Of a DNA stretch of 64,000 nucleotides, positions 61,437-64,000 are shown piece after piece. The first letter of the stretch is position 1. Every line of letters starts with the position of its first letter. The notes under the pieces are model-generated. The model was not told the origin of the DNA. It was given only the letters and a program-made list of their open reading frames with translations, and made no database searches. The position numbers and the translations under genes are program-made. The stretch is from Riemerella anatipestifer_F (GTDB taxonomy: Bacteria; Bacteroidota; Bacteroidia; Flavobacteriales; Weeksellaceae), in NCBI RefSeq assembly GCF_037861325.1, contig NZ_JAFELW010000003.1. One strand, written 5' to 3'.

Positions 61437-62518
61437 ATGTGGAGAATTATATTTATTGCCCTGATTTTATTTTTTGAAAATTTTTCAGCTCAAAATTTAG
61501 AGGAACAGGCGGATAGTATTGTGACAAAATACAACATTCCCGAAATGGCGTTCGCTGTTGTAACGAAAGATACTATATTGGTGCAAAAAGTAAGGGGACA
61601 TCACAGAATCACTGAAAAGAAAGGAAAGTCCAATGCTTCCTTTGAAGATTTATTTCATCTAGGTTCCAATACTAAAGCCATTACGGGGTTTATTTCTGCA
61701 TATTTGGTAGAACAAGGTAAAATAAAATGGAAAACCAAGTTTTTTGATTTATTTCCAAAACTTAAAAAGAGTTCAAATATTAAGTATCATAGCATAACTT
61801 TAGAAGATTTATTATGCCATAGAGCTAATGTTCAGCCTTTTACTAGTGGAGAGGAGTATAGTAAACTTCCTAAATTTAAAGGAACTAAACAGCAGAAAAG
61901 AACCAAATTCGGAGAATATGTTTTAACGCTCTCTCCGATAGAAAACAAAAATACTTACAATTACTCAAACGCGGGATATAGCATTGCGGCAATGATGCTT
62001 GAAAAAGTTTCGGGCAAGTCGTGGGAGCAACTAGTAGGAGAAGTGTTAAAAACAAAATTAAGAATAAACTTTCGGTTGGGTTGGCCTAGTAGAAATGTTA
62101 AAAATCAACCTTTAGGGCATTGGTTAGAAGGTGGAAAACAAGTTGAAGTTTCACCAAATATTAATTATGATTTGAGTTTAGCAGAACCTGCGGGAGATTT
62201 AAGTATGAATATTCACAATTATTCCAAGTTTATACAATTAAATATACAGGGACTTTCTGGGGAAAGAAATATTTTGACTCCTGAAACTTATCAATACTTA
62301 CACACTTCCAAAAAAGATTATTCTATAGGCTGGGGTAATTATCAAGATAAAATTCAAGAGATTTCAGACCATTCAGGTTCAGATGGCACATTTTTTCCTA
62401 TGCTCAAATTGATAGAAAAAAGCATTTAGGTTATATTATATTGGTAAATAGCGGAACCGTGGAGGCACAAAAAGGTGTTTTTGAAATGTTAGACCTTTTA
62501 AAAAGGAAGTATAAATAG
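61437..62518 (+). pseudogene. Class C beta-lactamase-related serine hydrolase, frameshifted near the C-terminus
   Basis: Signal peptide (1-18, FENFSAQ). Penicillin-binding-type motifs: SNTK (S77-K80), YSN (176-178), HSG (312-314), so the active site is complete. In the written frame the protein stops after residue 330 at 62429. After the T6 run at 62391-62396 the +1-shifted frame continues in a way that matches the family: YAQIDRKKHLGYIILVNSG and on to a stop at 62516-62518. One T more would restore a protein of about 360 residues. Either a real frameshift, a slippage site or a sequencing error. The lost part is the last strand and helix of the fold. Confidence 0.75.
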
Positions 62519-62548
62519 AGAAAAAAAGTAATTGACTAAAACTTAAAA

Positions 62549-63439
62549 ATGAAATTCGGAAAAGTATTAGACCCATCGGTAGTAGATTTTACATTGCCTA
62601 GTTCACATCCAGATACTCTAAGGATATTGGGAGGGAAGCCTGTTCAAAAGCTAAATATTTCAGTAGGTTGTGCCAAGTGGAATAAAGCAGAGCTGAAAGG
62701 CTTTTATCCAAAAGGGACTAAAGACGAGTTGTCTTATTATTCTACACAATTCAATTCTATTGAGCTTAATGCTACCTTTTATAGTTTGCCTTCCGCTGAG
62801 CAGGTTGCTGTATGGAGAGATAAGACACCCGCAGGATTTAAGTTTTTTCCAAAAATCACAAATACCATATCTCATTACCGAAGGCTAATTAATGTCAATG
62901 ATGTGGTAACGCAATACGCTACTTCAATTTTAAATTTTAATGAAAAGCTTGGAATGGTATTTTTGCAACTTCATGATAATTTTCAACCTAAAAATTTTGA
63001 CCGTTTAGAGAGATTTGTACTAGATTGGCCTTGCGAAATACCTCTAGCTATAGAACTAAGAAACGAAAAATGGTTTTCGGATGAAACGGTATTTCAAGAA
63101 ACTTGTAATCTTTTTGAAAGTAGAAATATTACCAATATTATAGTGGATACGGCGGGAAGGAGAGATATGCTGCACCAAAGACTTACCACGCCCACGGCAT
63201 TTATTCGTTATGTAGGAGCAAATACAGATAGCGATTATACAAGATTAGAAGATTGGGTGCAGCTTATTAAGTATTGGAAAGAACAAGGTTTACAGAACCT
63301 TTACTTTTTTGTACATCAAAATTTAGAGGAAGCCTCTCCGCTTCTTTCTGCTCATTTTATTCAAAAACTTAATGAAGCTTTAGGGGAAGATTTACAAATC
63401 CCTAGAATGGCTATTTCCACAACACCAACCTTATTTTAA
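62549..63439 (+). CDS. DUF72 domain-containing protein
   Basis: 296 residues. TIM-barrel-like DUF72 family: ISVGCAKWNKAELKGFYPKG, YYSTQFNSIELNATFYSLPS, FKFFPKITNTISHYRR, LGMVFLQLHDNF, LAIELRNEKWF, FIRYVGAN and YFFVHQN are the conserved blocks. Biochemical role unknown for the family as far as I can state. 30 bases after the serine hydrolase frame, probably transcribed with it; no terminator was seen downstream. Confidence 0.9.
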   Translation: MKFGKVLDPSVVDFTLPSSHPDTLRILGGKPVQKLNISVGCAKWNKAELKGFYPKGTKDELSYYSTQFNSIELNATFYSLPSAEQVAVWRDKTPAGFKFFPKITNTISHYRRLINVNDVVTQYATSILNFNEKLGMVFLQLHDNFQPKNFDRLERFVLDWPCEIPLAIELRNEKWFSDETVFQETCNLFESRNITNIIVDTAGRRDMLHQRLTTPTAFIRYVGANTDSDYTRLEDWVQLIKYWKEQGLQNLYFFVHQNLEEASPLLSAHFIQKLNEALGEDLQIPRMAISTTPTLF

Positions 63440-63561
63440 TAAAATAAGCCTAATAAAAATGTAGGTAGTATTATATATTACTATATGTCCAGATTCTATT
63501 GATTTTTTCATTTTGTATATCAGTCAATTATATGGAATAGGTGAAAAAATATTATAAAACA

Positions 63562-63594
63562 TTTGGAATTAGAGATAAAGAATTTATATTTTTG
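63562..63594 (+). promoter_or_regulatory. rRNA operon promoter P1
   Basis: -33 TTTG (63562-63565), 21-base spacer, -7 TATTTTTG (63587-63594). Shares the 11-mer AAAACATTTGG with P2 exactly 170 bases downstream. Confidence 0.75.
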
Positions 63595-63731
63595 CATCCT
63601 CGATATGAGAGAGTAGGAGTAGATTGATGGATTAAATACTTAATAGTAATAAGCCTTAAGAATAAGGAGGAGTGTTGCGAGGGGTGTTTATTGGTGTTGA
63701 AAAAAAATATTTAAAATTTTTTTCAAAAACA

Positions 63732-63763
63732 TTTGGTCAATTAAAAAAAACTTTTTACTTTTG
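63732..63763 (+). promoter_or_regulatory. rRNA operon promoter P2
   Basis: -33 TTTG (63732-63735), 20-base spacer with an A8 tract, -7 TACTTTTG (63756-63763); 135 bases before the 16S 5' end. Textbook match. Confidence 0.8.
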
Positions 63764-63897
63764 CACTCGCAAATCGGAACTGAGATGATCAGTGAGAGAT
63801 TTAGCGAGAAGAATAGAGAACATTGAAAGATACTATAACAACCAAGTAAGGAAAAAACCAAAGCGTAACAAAACTTTGAGTGGGACAGGAAAAACAT

Positions 63898-64000
<103 letters not shown>

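Larger units (their letters stand above)
63440..63897 (+). other. 458-base upstream region of the rRNA operon
   Basis: Contains two complete promoters (63562-63594 and 63732-63763) but no coding frame and no tRNA. The stretch 63764-63897 is the leader of the rRNA precursor. A weak TAGTA/TACTA inverted repeat around 63468-63483 lacks a T run. Confidence 0.6.

Noticed and set aside
62391..62396. Programmed ribosomal frameshift in the serine hydrolase
   Set aside because: No slippery heptamer plus downstream structure was seen; a simple indel or slippage is more economical.
63466..63485. Terminator after the DUF72 gene
   Set aside because: TAGTA/TACTA stem is weak with no following T run; sequence is simple AT repeats.

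Overview
The window comes from the chromosome of an AT-rich member of the Bacteroidota, class Flavobacteriia, most likely family Weeksellaceae (the Chryseobacterium / Riemerella / Bergeyella group). Reasons visible here: the flavobacterial promoter signature (-33 TTTG, -7 TAnnTTTG) in front of most genes, a complete sprA (type IX secretion and gliding), a SusC/SusD pair, a protein with a T9SS type A sorting domain, a Bacteroidetes-style dihydroorotase, and the first ~100 bases of a 16S rRNA gene at the right edge whose variable bases resemble that family. Species cannot be fixed from this.

Layout. 1-3.2 kb: M16 zinc peptidase (runs off the left edge) and dihydroorotase, minus strand. 3.2-9.7 kb: a surface-glycan operon (two related GT4 glycosyltransferases, one GT2, an MBOAT O-acyltransferase with a G8 tract, an SGNH-like partner), then an intergenic palindromic element and a hexapeptide acetyltransferase. 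9.8-12.6 kb: carbonic anhydrase, a small exported protein and a SulP anion transporter, probably one bicarbonate-handling unit. 12.7-17.9 kb: an unusually AT-rich minus-strand pair, a 1348-residue T9SS cargo protein and an acyltransferase-3 membrane enzyme. 18-29.5 kb: PAP2 phosphatase and GNAT-like protein, pth, clpB, a GH3-family protein, gltX, accA, a small exported protein, tsf. 29.7-36 kb: lipoprotein, a cysteine-free endonuclease III, peroxiredoxin, prolyl oligopeptidase, alpha/beta hydrolase, LpxH and QueD.

36-49 kb: ruvA-sprA operon, then susC-susD preceded by a long leader holding a 13-codon reading frame and a terminator-like hairpin, with an Lrp/AsnC regulator transcribed divergently. 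49-57.5 kb: ruvC, truncated haemoglobin, dprA; glutamate dehydrogenase; an IcmF-type fused acyl-CoA mutase with an HD hydrolase; a small membrane protein. 57.5-63.5 kb: tRNA-Cys, comF, nrdBA (no ATP-cone in either subunit), a frameshifted serine hydrolase and a DUF72 protein. 63.5-64 kb: two tandem consensus promoters and the start of 16S rRNA.

Most of the window is core metabolism and information processing. The accessory or least explained parts are the glycan operon with its homopolymer tract, the palindromic element at 9.0 kb, the AT-rich T9SS cargo/acyltransferase pair, and the susC leader. I did not see a CRISPR array, insertion sequence, prophage or an obvious defence system. No database search was possible; family names rest on motifs and recall.
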